Below, one piece after another: positions 35,754 to 45,645 of a stretch of DNA of 64,000 nucleotides (position 1 is its first letter; every line of letters begins with the position of its first letter). The notes beneath the pieces are model-generated. The model searched no databases. It was not told the DNA's origin and saw only the letters and a program-made list of their open reading frames with translations. A program made the translations under genes and the position numbers. The DNA is taken from assembly GCA_031002005.1 (NCBI GenBank), contig JARYHS010008074.1, forward strand, positions 14,910,930 through 14,974,929, in the 5' to 3' direction. This DNA is from Vandiemenella viatica (Eukaryota > Arthropoda > Insecta > Orthoptera > Morabidae).

Positions 35754-36435
35754 CTTTTTTGAGGGGCTTTACGCCTCGTCGACAGCGAGGTCATTACATC
35801 TACATCTACATCTATACTCTGCAATTCACAATTACTGTGGGTGGCAGAGGGTGCTAAGCACCAATCCTATTTTAGAGTATTCCAATCCCGAATAGAACGA
35901 GGAAAGAAAAAATACATAAATGTATCAGTACGGCATCTTATCTCTCGAATCTTATCCCTTCTGTCATTGCGACCTAAATAGGTTGGCGGAAGAAGTATTT
36001 CGTTGCACTCGTAAATTAGAGATTTTCGCATATTCTCCAACAAATTTAAACGAAAACGACGTCGTCTGTCCGCCAAACAATCCCAGCCTAACCCACGTAT
36101 CAGCTCTGTGACACTTACATAAGGACTGTAACTAGCGGTCACGAATCGAGCGGCTCTCCTCTGTACTTTCTCTAACGTGTCAAACAATCCCTTGCGATAC
36201 GGATCCCAAATTGCACAACAGTATTCCAACATCCCATTAGAGGCGGGATGGGATTGGGGCAAGGAACGGGAATGAATTCGGTCATGGCGTTCTTGTAGGA
36301 AACATCTCGGCATTCGCCTGGAGTGATTTGGGGAAACCATGGAAAACCCAAATCTGGATGCCCGGACGGGGATTCGAACCGGCATCCTCCCGAATGCGAG
36401 GCCAGAGCGTTATCCGTTCACCCACCACGCTCGGT
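35754..36435 (-). repeat. SINE family 1, copy g, split by a LINE
   Basis: Tail part at 35754-35796 and head part at 36235-36435. The two halves join exactly when the 438-bp insert and one copy of CATTA are removed. Outer flanks ATCGTTATAAC (from 35742) and ATCGTTTGAAC (from 36436) look like a slightly worn target duplication. Confidence 0.9.
35797..36234 (-). mobile_element. 5'-truncated LINE (CR1/L2-like 3' end) inside a SINE
   Basis: The minus-strand translation reads LEYCCAIWDPYRKGLFDTLE, KVQRRAARFVTASYSPYVSV, ELIRGLGWDCLADRRRRFRL and FFFPRSIRDWNTL. This is the familiar C-terminal end of CR1/L2-type LINE RTs. The 3' end is a hexanucleotide tail (GATGTA)n, seen as CATCTACATCTACATC on the plus strand. 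The 5-bp flanks CATTA (35792-35796 and 36235-36239) are the target duplication. Confidence 0.88.
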
Positions 36436-36446
36436 ATCGTTTGAAC

Positions 36447-37100
36447 GTTTCCACTTGGTCTTCCAGATGCTGTGCTTATTTTCAAATCAAGTTCTTGCCT
36501 AATATTGGCTTCTAGGCCTCTAGTAGTTAACATGGGATGGGATGGCAGCGTGTTTGATGCTGTGCGTCTGTGAAACGTTTAACTTGTGTTCCATGTAATC
36601 GGTGTAGCGGCGCTTACCCCGCGCAGTCACTGTGGCAGGTCTCACATTACACACGTCACAAATCAACTCATTCTCAAAGCAGATCCCTGAATTCTCATAT
36701 AGATGACACCACTGAAAACCACTCCCTCCACCAGCAAAAGTTTCTACGATAAACAGACTTCTAAATACAGTTCTAGAAACGATAAAGTAACCGGCGTACA
36801 CAGAGTATTTGACACAAAAAGTCGGTCAAAATTACTTCTATGCAATTTGTGTTTTTATTTAGTTTCTTTTGTGTATTAGAACTTATAACTGTGAAGTAGG
36901 AGTAATAATAAAGAACATATAGTTTGTACACACACTTTATTACATAATAAGTGATTATTTACAAAATACCTAACGATATTCATAAACTAAAATAATTTCT
37001 TTCTGACGAACCGTCCCATCCTTTTTCGTAGGAAGCTTCATCTGGTGTCTGTGCCTGCGTCTTTGTCTATCTCGCTCTCTTCTTGAGTACTCGGGTCCCA
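36447..37100. other. unassigned DNA
   Basis: No domain recognised. The minus-strand frame 36520-36801 contains a CDVC pair but nothing diagnostic. Confidence 0.4.
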
Positions 37101-37620
37101 TTAAAGTAACATTTTAATGGTTTCTGGTTTCAATAATTTACATTTTTTGGGGGCTTTGGGCCTGATGAAGCTCAAATATGGATCCGAAGTAAATAAAAGC
37201 CTATTAATTACATGTTGCACTGATCCCAGCTAAATTTTCTAGAGAATCTCTCCCTAAATTGTCGATAATATTTGTTTCTAACTTCTGCTGCTGCTTCGGA
37301 CAGAGTGCCTATAGGTAAAAAGTGCATGCTCTATTATAATCTTAGTACTTGCATAGGTGACATTGGATGCCACGAGTACATTTCAATGTACACCTTAGCC
37401 ATTTCGTGGCAGCAGACAGCAATTTTTTTTGTGTCTACCTTGTGCCCACTAGATACGATTGACATAACAGTATAAAATCTGTCAATTAATATTTTTTCAA
37501 TCTCTGTATTCTCTGCGAAAATCAGTCAAATCATCAATATATTTTCTAGGCCGACCCACATTGGACGGATTGGATTTTATAGGGATTTCGAAACATCCTT
37601 GAAACGAATCCCGATATTTC
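37100..37620 (-). pseudogene. remnant of a widespread arthropod mobile-element-type protein
   Basis: The minus-strand frames give NPSNVGRPRKYIDDLTDFR, then a decayed middle, then IIIEHALF, then NRLLFTSDPYLSFIR and PKAPKKCKLL...PETIKM. I recognise the final block (RLLxTSDPYLSxLR followed by a Lys/Pro-rich tail) as the end of an uncharacterised protein found in many copies in arthropod genomes. Many stops. The function is unknown to me, and the link to transposons is inferred from copy number. Confidence 0.4.
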
Positions 37621-39059
37621 TTTAAAAATACACTCTCAGTTCTCTTATCAGCCTGACATTTTGTTTTAACTTCCAATTTAAGCCTTGAAAACGTTTTTTC
37701 CGAATTGTTGCGTTTGTTCGGCAGTGAATGCCGGTTGATGTCAAATATTTTTCCGTATTAATTCCAACTTTTGCACGAAATTGTTTCCTTTCTCATGTTT
37801 AATCTTATCATAAATAACTTTTCGGGTCATGAACTTGATACCAGAAGAGCCCATAACAAAGCAAATCTTACATGAATTAATATGACATAAAAAAATGAAA
37901 TTTGTTTTATTTTAAAGAATCTAGATTTTTTTCTAATAAATAGACGTTTGGCACTTTTTGGCACCCAAATTTCACTGAAACTCCAAGATAGTACATTAAA
38001 CTAAAAGCATACAAGAAATCAGGCACGGGAATGGTCAGGAAATATAACGAAATCACTCTTTAAGACTTTTCGTAATAAAAAAAATGCGTACAAATTGAGC
38101 CAGCTTGGAAAAATGTACAGAAATAAAGCTGTGCGATACTTTTGGATGTATGTTACTATTATTTCAGTTCTACGTACCTGGATGTACAATATACATGATT
38201 AAAATAACCACTACTCACTTAAAATCACTCACAAATTAAAAAAGTACCACTTATAATTTTGTTGTATTTGATCGGTAACAAACAGTACGTGCATCTTGCA
38301 CTGTGTTCAGAAGACGACTGTTCACGGGGTGAGGAATGGAGCTTAGCTAAAAAACATAGCGAGCTCTGGTTCTATAGACATTTGCCGCGAGTCAGGTAGA
38401 TACGGGATCTTGGAATTTGCTTGATTTTTTTTTATTTTATTTTTGATCGGGTTTTTGTGTCTAATACCCCTGTGTGCGGCGGTTGTTGCAGGAATAGTAT
38501 AACTATCAAGAATAAGTGGACGTGCAAGACCTTGGTTTGGTCGTGAATCCATATGAAGAATTTTACTATACATTCTTGTACCACTAGTTTGTTTCGATGA
38601 ACAGTCAATTTTTCTTTAAAACCAATATTTCTTGGCCTTTAACAAGAAAATAGAAAAATTGTCTTTAATGAAGGAATAATCGCCAGTGTTGGTCGAGTAT
38701 TCCCGTGCTCTCTGACCGCGGAACATTTAGAGGTATCATGAGACAGGCGTGTGCGCCTGGTGGTCTATCCAGGAGCCTTCAGGCGCCGACCCGCCCGCTA
38801 GAATCGAACGCCCAATACGGAACGTTCAGGGCTGCGCGAATATTAAGCCTTATTGACAGAAGTATTTATTGTAAAACGTCTTTTATTGATCAGGATGTGC
38901 GCTTGGTAAATTAAGAAATAAAATTTTCATTTAAAAAATGTGTACATGTTCACAAGGAATTGGTCGATTAGTATGGCAGTGTTAACAACGAGAGGGTTGG
39001 GTCACCAAGTCGGTGTGCCCACGTGCTGCATATTACACCATTCTTGCGATTTTGATACC
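37621..39059. other. unassigned DNA
   Basis: No gene recognised. A small GC-rich patch lies at about 38735-38835. Confidence 0.4.
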
Positions 39060-39739
39060 AAAACAGTGTATCCCATTCTATACCACTGTAGTTTTGCAAC
39101 CCTGTTCCTTTATTTCCCTCGTACATCCCCTCATGACTCTCTCCAATAAGTGAAGGGTTTTGAAAACTTTTCCTTGAAACTCTCCAATGTGTGCTGCCCA
39201 GTTGAGTTTGCTATCTAATATTATGACAAGGTATTTACATCTAAAGTCTTCAAAAAGCAATTCTTTCTCCACTATATAATAATAATAACCTTATAGTTTT
39301 TTTATCTGTGTACCTAGTAAGCTCACTTTTCTTTGTACTTATCTTCATCCCATATTAACGACCTCAGATGCACTTTTCGTATCACCCTGCAGCTGTTCAG
39401 TCCTCTACCGTTTTGATCCTATCATATAGCATTATGTTATCTGCAAACAACTTATCACCTGATTGTAAACCATCAACACAGTCATCCATTAGAATAACGA
39501 ATAGCAATGGTCCCAACACGCTACCCCGTAGCACGTCCTTTTCCCCTTACACTTACACTTGTTTTGATAGTGCATTTGCTACTCTTAAGAATTCTTCTAC
39601 CCAGTAAATCACATATTCATTCACTTCAATGGTATTTACATTATTTAACCTCATTTTATAGTTCACTCTGTCAAAAACCTTCGAAAGATCTAGTGCTACA
39701 CTGGAAATTTGTCCTCCCTCGTCCATTTCATCCAAAATA

Positions 39740-41162
39740 CACTCCTGGAAATTGAAATAAGAACACATTGACGCCGGTGTGTAAGACCCACCATACTTGC
39801 TCCGGACACTACGAGAGGGCTGTACAAGCAATGATCAAACGCACGGCACAGCGGACACACCAGGAACAGCAGTGTTGGCCGTCGAAGGGCGCTAGCTGCG
39901 CAGCGGTTGGGCACCGCCGCAATCAGTGTCAGCCAGTTTGCCGTGGCATACGGAGCTCCATCTCAGTCTTTAACACTGGTAGCATGCCGCGACAGCGTGT
40001 ACGTGAACCGTATGTGCAGTTGACGGACTTTGAGCGAGGGCGTATAGTGGGCATGCGGGAGGCCGGGTGGACGTACCGCCGAATTGCTCAACATGAGGGG
40101 CGCGATGTCTCCACAGTACATCGATGTTGTCGCCAGTGGTCGGCGGAAGGTGCACGTGCCCGTCGACCTGGGTACGGACAGCAGCGACGCACGGACGCAC
40201 GCCAAGACCGTCGCATCCTACGCAGTGCCGTAGGGGACCGCACCGCCACTTCCCGGCAAATTAGGGACACTGTTGCTCCTGGGGTATCAGAGAGGACCAT
40301 TCGCAACCGTCTCCATGAAGCTGGGCTACGGTCCCGCGCACCGTTAGGTCGTCTTCCGCTCACGCGCAAACATCGTGCAGCCCGCCTCCAGTGGTGTCGC
40401 GACAGGCGTGTATGGAGGGACGAATGGTGACGTGTCGTCTTCAGTGATGAGAGTCGCTTCTGCCTTGGTGCCAATGATGGTCGTATGCGTGTTTGGCGCC
40501 GTACAGGTGAGCGCCACAATCAGGACTGCATACGACCGAGGCACACAGGGCCAACACCCGGCATCATGGTGTGGGGAGCGATCTCCTACACTGGCCATAC
40601 ACCTCTGGTGATCGTCGAGGGGACACTGAACAGTGCACGGTACATTCAAACCGTCATCGAACCCATCGTTCTACCATTCCTAGACCGACAAGGGAACATG
40701 CTGTTCCAACAGGACAATGCACGTCCACATGTATCCCGTGCCACCCAACGTGCTATAGAAGGTGTAAGTCAACTACCCTGGCCAGCGAGATCTCCGGATC
40801 TTTTCCCCCATTGAGCATGTTTGGGACTGGATGAAACGTCGTCTCACGTGGTCTGCACGTCCAGCACGAACGCTGGTCCAGCTGAGGCGCCAGGTGGAAA
40901 TGGCTTGGCATGCCGTTCCACAGGACTACATCCAGCACCTCTACGATCGTCTCCATGGGAGAATTGCAGCCTGCATTGCTGCGAAAGGAGGATATACACG
41001 GTACTAGTGCCGACATCGTGCATGCTCTGTTGCCTGTGTCTATGTGCCTATGGTTCTGTCTGTGTGATCATGTGTTGTATCTGACCCCAGGAATGTGTAT
41101 ATAAAGTTTCCCATTCCTGGGACAATGAATTCACGCTGTTCTTATTTCAATTTCCAGGAGTG
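39740..41162 (+). mobile_element. Tc1-like element, complete ends, dead transposase
   Basis: 1423 bp between TA dinucleotides (39738-39739 and 41163-41164). Perfect terminal inverted repeats of 26 bp start CACTCCTGGAAATTG. The family is, to my recollection, extremely common in Schistocerca. It sits in the RT domain of LINE X copy 1, whose codons (FLQDI/LDEMDE) join exactly when it is removed. Confidence 0.96.
39984..41007 (+). pseudogene. Tc1-like DDE transposase (stop plus frameshift)
   Basis: Starts MPRQRVREPYVQLTDFERGR, followed by two helix-turn-helix regions (RIVGMREAGWTYRRIAQHEG and ATSRQIRDTVAPGVSERTIR). The catalytic core has Asp in VFSDESRFCLG, Asp in FQQDNARPHVSRAT and Glu in SPIEHVWDWMKRRL. 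In-frame TGA at 40428-40430 lies just before VVFSDES. An extra T in the run near 40800-40805 shifts the frame between SPDL and PIEH. The C-terminus ends KGGYTRY at 41005. Counting residues between the second Asp and the Glu gives 32, not the 34 of standard Tc1. In life it would cut and paste the element at TA sites. Confidence 0.92.
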
Positions 41163-41269
41163 TATCTTGCAGAAAGCCTACCGAGATTCGCATGAATATC
41201 ACTTGGCTAATATCATGTTGTCGATTTGAAAATCACTTAGTTCCTTCATGACATCCTCATGATGAATTT

Positions 41270-41912
41270 AAATTACAAGGAAAGGGAAAATGATTCATCA
41301 CTCACCAAAGTTGAAGGCAGCGACGGGAGAAGAACATATACCACGAACACAAAAATACACAATGTTTCGGTCTTACGCCTTATTAATGCTAAAGAGAATC
41401 AGTCCTGTGGCTCGGGAAGTTTGCACACGCCGAGGTTTCTTACATGACTGAGGGGATTATCGATATGGCGATGGAACCGAGATATTATAAATAAATATGT
41501 ATATCGCAGAAGGTGAGAGAAATAGTAATATACCAAAAGGGTATGGAATCTAGAGACGAAAATAAAAGTTAGGGAAATAAATATAGGTAGATAAATTTTG
41601 AAAATAAAGAAAGAAAAAAATAAAGAAAAAATGTAATTAGTTAACTGACAATAATGCTAATACTTATAATAATGAGTGATTCGTCAAAGAAAGGATATTT
41701 CGGTATGCAAGTTCCCATCTCCTAGATGCCAGACACCCACCCGGCCTCAATCACAGATAAAATTCCTTTAATTGAATAATGTGTAAGGCCGAAATATTGT
41801 GTATTTTTGTGTTCTCCCGTCGCTGCCTTCAACTTTGGTGAGTGATGAGTCATTTTCCCTTTCCTTGTAATTTTTATTCCCTAAAGCCGTTTCCTTTTTC
41901 CTTTGTTTAATT
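41270..41912. mobile_element. inverted-arm element (d) with 12-bp target duplication
   Basis: A left arm (about 41270-41388) and right arm (about 41786-41878) are inverted copies. Both contain AATTACAAGGAAAGGGAAAA and GTTGAAGGCAGCGACGGGAG, with about 17 extra bases in the left arm. A unique tail follows the right arm. A perfect 12-bp duplication CATGATGAATTT flanks it (41258-41269 and 41913-41924). Such a long duplication is unlike TA- or 8-bp DNA transposons and fits target-primed retroposition. Next to the arms lies a CCGAAA hairpin motif related to elements a-c, without the full CTGATGA box. Confidence 0.75.
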
Positions 41913-43250
41913 CATGATGAATTTTTAAAAAATTAGTATGTTCATTTCTATTTGCGTGAATAACCTTGTTCTCCGATTTACTCGCTCCCATTCCTGAATC
42001 AAAGTCCCTAATGGTCTCACTAAACCAGTTACCTAATATCTCTGTCTTTTTCAAATCCTCAGTAACCTCTTCTCCATCCTAATCTACAACTGTCTCAACA
42101 CATTCCCCTAGTTTTCTAACATTATAGATACATTCGCCTGTGGTCCCCCTGCACCAATAATATTCTTCATAAGCTCATCTTTAGTCAACTTCTTTGCTCT
42201 TGTTAATTCCTTGTCAAGTTGTTTCAAGTATTCCGTTCTGCCTTGCTTCTTTACTCTGTTATGTTCTCTTGCAATCAACCTCTTTAACCACCTCAACTCC
42301 ATATGTTAGTAGTAGTTTCAGTACTTATCTTTATTTTCTGTTTTGGAATAAATATTTCTTCACCCCTTTTTAATATCTCTTTGCACTCTTTCAACTTCGC
42401 CTCCACATCCACATCCTTCCATTTGCTGAAACTCTCCCTCAAATATGTCTTCAATTTGGAAACTTGTTCAATTTTATAATTGATTTCCCCCTTCAATTTT
42501 GACCACTGGATACTTAATCATCTAACGTCCCTCAGATCATTTATTCCTTCAGTTACCCGACATCCCACAAGGTTATAATCGGGCTTTATGAGCAAGATAT
42601 CCAACATGTTTATTCTTTTTGTCTTTTTCTCTACCACATGTGTAAATCCTCCTTCCCTTTCTAAGGTATTTGCTAATCTCTGTTCCATTGTGTTATTAAC
42701 CTTATTTGCTACTCGGTTTATACCTGGTAAATTTAAATCCCTACCAGTAATGAGAATTCTACTATTACTTCTGAGCTCTGAGTATGAATTTAACTTCATC
42801 ATTCATTCCTCCACTACGGTAAGCAACAAATATCCTGATTTTTGTTTTTTCTCTCCCAGAAAGCTTCCCCAAGTAACACACCGTCATGATCTGTGGACAA
42901 TAGTTACTGCAGTAGTTTTACTAACCAGTATGAAAACTCCCCCAGCAATTGACTCTCTTTCTCTGCGGTACATTCTGTAACCATCAGGAAAAATCTCGTT
43001 GTCTAGTACTAATATTTTTTACCAAGACTCCACACCTGTAACTCTGTGATTACTTGTAATTCGTTTATATCTAATAAGTTTGAAAATTCTATTATTGTTC
43101 TTAATACTCGTACTTCAAGTAATAATTTGTTATTAATGCAGGTTAATGTGACATTATTGATCGATCCTTCAAATATGTTTCCATAAAACTGCGCGGTATG
43201 AAAATAAGAATTAAAGTCTGGATAATCGTTTCGCATAAAAATCGATCACC

Positions 43251-43560
43251 TTTCCACTGGTTTCGAAAATTTTACAAAGTTGTTTTTCTCAAATAAAAGG
43301 ATAAAACTGTCAACCTAACAGCTTCATTTTCATACCCTTCACCAAATCCCACCCTCAAATATTAGGTAGCTTGGGTAGTCAGTTACAGAATTGCTAAAGT
43401 TTCAGAAAAATTGGAAAATCTTCGTTTTTTGACGCCGGGAGTAAAATTGTGAAATTCGGGACGCGGACACCAAAAAGCAAGTTCTAAGGCCCTACGACAT
43501 ATTAGTTATGCGTTTATGCATTTTAGTGCTCCACTGTCAAGGCTAGGGATCGGGAAAACG
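43251..43560. other. unassigned DNA
   Basis: Follows the 5' end of the LINE X copy. Nothing recognised. Confidence 0.4.
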
Positions 43561-43695
43561 CAGGTTCGGTACTTGATCCGGTTTTCGTGTTTTGCCCAAA
43601 GTACGTCAGGTGAATGCCGGGATCCTTCAAGGCACGATGGCAGAATTACTTCCCGTTCCTTACCACCATTCATCTCCCGGTTGTAATGAGCTTGA
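43561..43695 (+). repeat. SINE family 1-like fragment
   Basis: Body sequence only: GTCAGGTGAATGCCGGGATC, then GGCAGAATTACTTCCCGTTC. Diverged, without a tRNA-like head. Confidence 0.5.
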
Positions 43696-43700
43696 AGTAC

Positions 43701-43960
43701 GGTATCGTAGCTCAGTGGTTAAGGCGTCTGACTGGAGACAGAAAGGTCCCCGGTTCGATTCCTTGTCTCGGCGAGGATTTTCATAGGCCCTTCACCTGTA
43801 GCACAGCTTGCTGTCTAATGTGGAGCGCTCCGGGACACTTCCGTGACTCAGTTCCACGTTAAGCTGTAGGTCCCTTAACCCGGTAGGACTACCAGGTTAC
43901 GCCAAGCTAGTCACGACAGAGGTGCGTGAGCGGGTTCTCCTAATAAAGCCACTTGATCGA
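43701..43960 (+). repeat. tRNA-derived SINE, family 4
   Basis: A strong pol III head: A-box TAGCTCAGTGGTTAAGGCG (from 43708) and B-box GGTTCGATTCC (43752-43762). The acceptor ends do not pair (GGTATCG against CGAGGAT), so this is a SINE rather than a tRNA gene. A body of about 180 bases follows and ends near CTAATAAAGCC. Confidence 0.72.
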
Positions 43961-44331
43961 TGACACGTTAGTTAGAATTGGATGAGCGAAGCCGTGGGCA
44001 TTTTACATTTCTTAGAGTAAAGGAACCCGGATCATAACTCATTAACCTTATTGCAGTCTCATGCCTCATATTAAACTTCCTCTTTTTGTTCAAGTATATC
44101 AAAATCATCTCCGAGTTGTTAAGCAGGTCCGTAGCAGGAATTGTGACTAGAAATACAAACATTCCCTTCTAGAACACCGATCTCTGCTGGGATTCTGAAA
44201 GGCCTCTCTCTGGTCCTACCCCATATGTGGTATTTTGAACGACACCTTTGCTTGTTTGTATTATAGCATTACATCAAGCATAGGGCACGAGAGAAGGAAA
44301 TAATGAGCGTCAGAAGTACACCCTCCCGGCC

Positions 44332-44334
<3 letters not shown>

Positions 44335-44381
<47 letters not shown>

Positions 44382-44382
44382 A
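44335..44382. repeat. (ATC)n microsatellite tail of the RTE insertion
   Basis: About 16 uninterrupted trinucleotide units. Confidence 0.97.
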
Positions 44383-45059
44383 CTGTTTCCAGCCTCTGGT
44401 CGGGTCTGCTTTATGCACAAGCCTCTCCATTTTCTTCTTACTTCCCACCACCTCTCTGTCACCACTTTGTTCCAGTCCTCTCCTCTGTTCCCTACACCCT
44501 CCTCCACTCCTTTCAGTCATCCATCTCTTGGTCTTCCTCTGGGTCGTTTACCTTCCATCTTAATTTCATGGATCTTTCTCGGGATTCTCTGAGCCTCCAT
44601 TCTCTTGACATGTCCATACCATCTCAGTCTGGTCCTCTCTACCCTTTCCTGTAGGGATTCCTCTTTTATATTGCGTTTAATCACTTCATTCCTTATTCTG
44701 TCCATTTTAGTGACTCCCATTCTACCTCTTAAAAACTTCATTTCACTTGCTTGTACTCTGCTGATGTCCCGCTTTTTCATTGTCCACGTTTCAGCAGCAT
44801 AAGTTGAGATAGGCACATAGTACGTATGATAGATTACTCTCTTGCTTCTCTGTGGCACCTCTTTATTCCATATCAGGCTTCTAATGCTCGTTAGGAACGC
44901 CTCTGCTTGTCTTCCTCTCTCACTTATCTCGCCATCATTTCCTTCACATTCCTCTAATACACTCCCCAAGTACTTGAACCTGTTTACCTTCTTTGGTTGT
45001 TCCCCTACCATCACAATTCCTTGGGCTACTCTATTCTTTTTCCTGGTTGTTACCATGTA
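44335..45059 (-). pseudogene. 5'-truncated RTE-like LINE with (ATG)n tail
   Basis: An uninterrupted minus-strand frame from 45056 to 44517 encodes an RT C-terminus: VNRFKYLGSVLEECEGNDGE, ISERGRQAEAFLTSIRSLIW, TYAAETWTMKKRD, MKFLRGRMGVTKMDRIRNEV, RLRWYGHVKRMEAQRIPRKI and GKRPRGRPRDG. The 3' end is an ATG/GAT microsatellite (44335-44382). A perfect 12-bp duplication CTCCCGGCCAAT (44323-44334 and 45060-45071) proves a single truncated insertion. The open frame shows it is young. Confidence 0.93.
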
Positions 45060-45418
45060 CTCCCGGCCAATAGAGTATTCAATATAGCCCTACGTTACGA
45101 TTTTCGTTCCCATTTTCACACATAATTAGGGTTTATAATTTTCAGCACACTTGTTCGATGTTGACACATTTCAAATGACATTTTATACAACATGTGCTTG
45201 GTAATATAGAAGTTGGTGCTTTCACTTCATGAACTGAAAAGACTCTACTGATATTACAACATTATTAAACTGGTTCAGAAAAGTATTCAATTTTCGGCGG
45301 TGTTGTTGCAGAAATTCAAACAATCAAAGTTTCAGTCTTATCTGCTGATGGTACCGGACATCAATCTGGCGTGTAATGACTAGAAACTACCGCACTAACC
45401 ATATCATAGAGATTAAGT

Positions 45419-45645
45419 CAGATCCTCTCGGGTGTCAAGCTGGCTGTTGGTGTTTCGACAGGAGACTCTGTCTTCCTATCGATAGGAGATTAACCCAGTC
45501 TAGGCGGTGACAATCAGCTTGCGACAGCTACTAGGGACCCGACACCTGATGAAGACAGCAGAGCTAGCAGTCGAAACGTCGTGTTTATACAACACCGTCT
45601 ACTGGACACCAGAGAGGATTATATTGCATCAGTACACTGGGAAAG
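45419..45645. repeat. inverted-arm element (c) with hammerhead-like hairpin
   Basis: The left arm (45419-45500) is an inverted, diverged copy of the right arm (about 45530-45645). Both read, in the right-arm sense, CTGATGAAGAC...GTCGAAACGTCG or a variant of it. Right arm details: GACAC (45541-45545), CTGATGA (45546-45552), GAC/GTC stem, GAAACGTC (45573-45580), then GTGTT pairing with GACAC. No target duplication was identified. Confidence 0.55.

Larger units (their letters stand above)
39060..43250 (-). pseudogene. LINE family X, copy 1: endonuclease and RT, split by two insertions
   Basis: Minus-strand LINE read from 43250 down to about 39060. Endonuclease pieces (43240-42520): FSNLLDINELQVITE, WSLGKKY, ILITGRDLNLPGINR (usual GDFN.P.i) and KRINMLDILLIKPD. 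A linker with KLKGEINYKIEQVSKLKTYL and MELRWLKRLIAREHNRVKK follows (42500-42110). RT pieces come after the two insertions: GFLQDILDEMDEGGQISS, VALDLSKVFDRVNYKM, LRGSVLGPLLFVILMDDCVD, FADNIMLYDRIKTVED and LDSKLNWAAHIGEF. Many stops. Tc1 (39740-41162) and an inverted-arm element (41270-41912) interrupt it. The reading continues precisely across both. The same family occurs at 48.6 and 52.3 kb. Confidence 0.83.

Noticed and set aside
43701..43785. possible tRNA gene
   Set aside because: A- and B-boxes are good, but the acceptor stem does not pair, and a SINE-like body follows.
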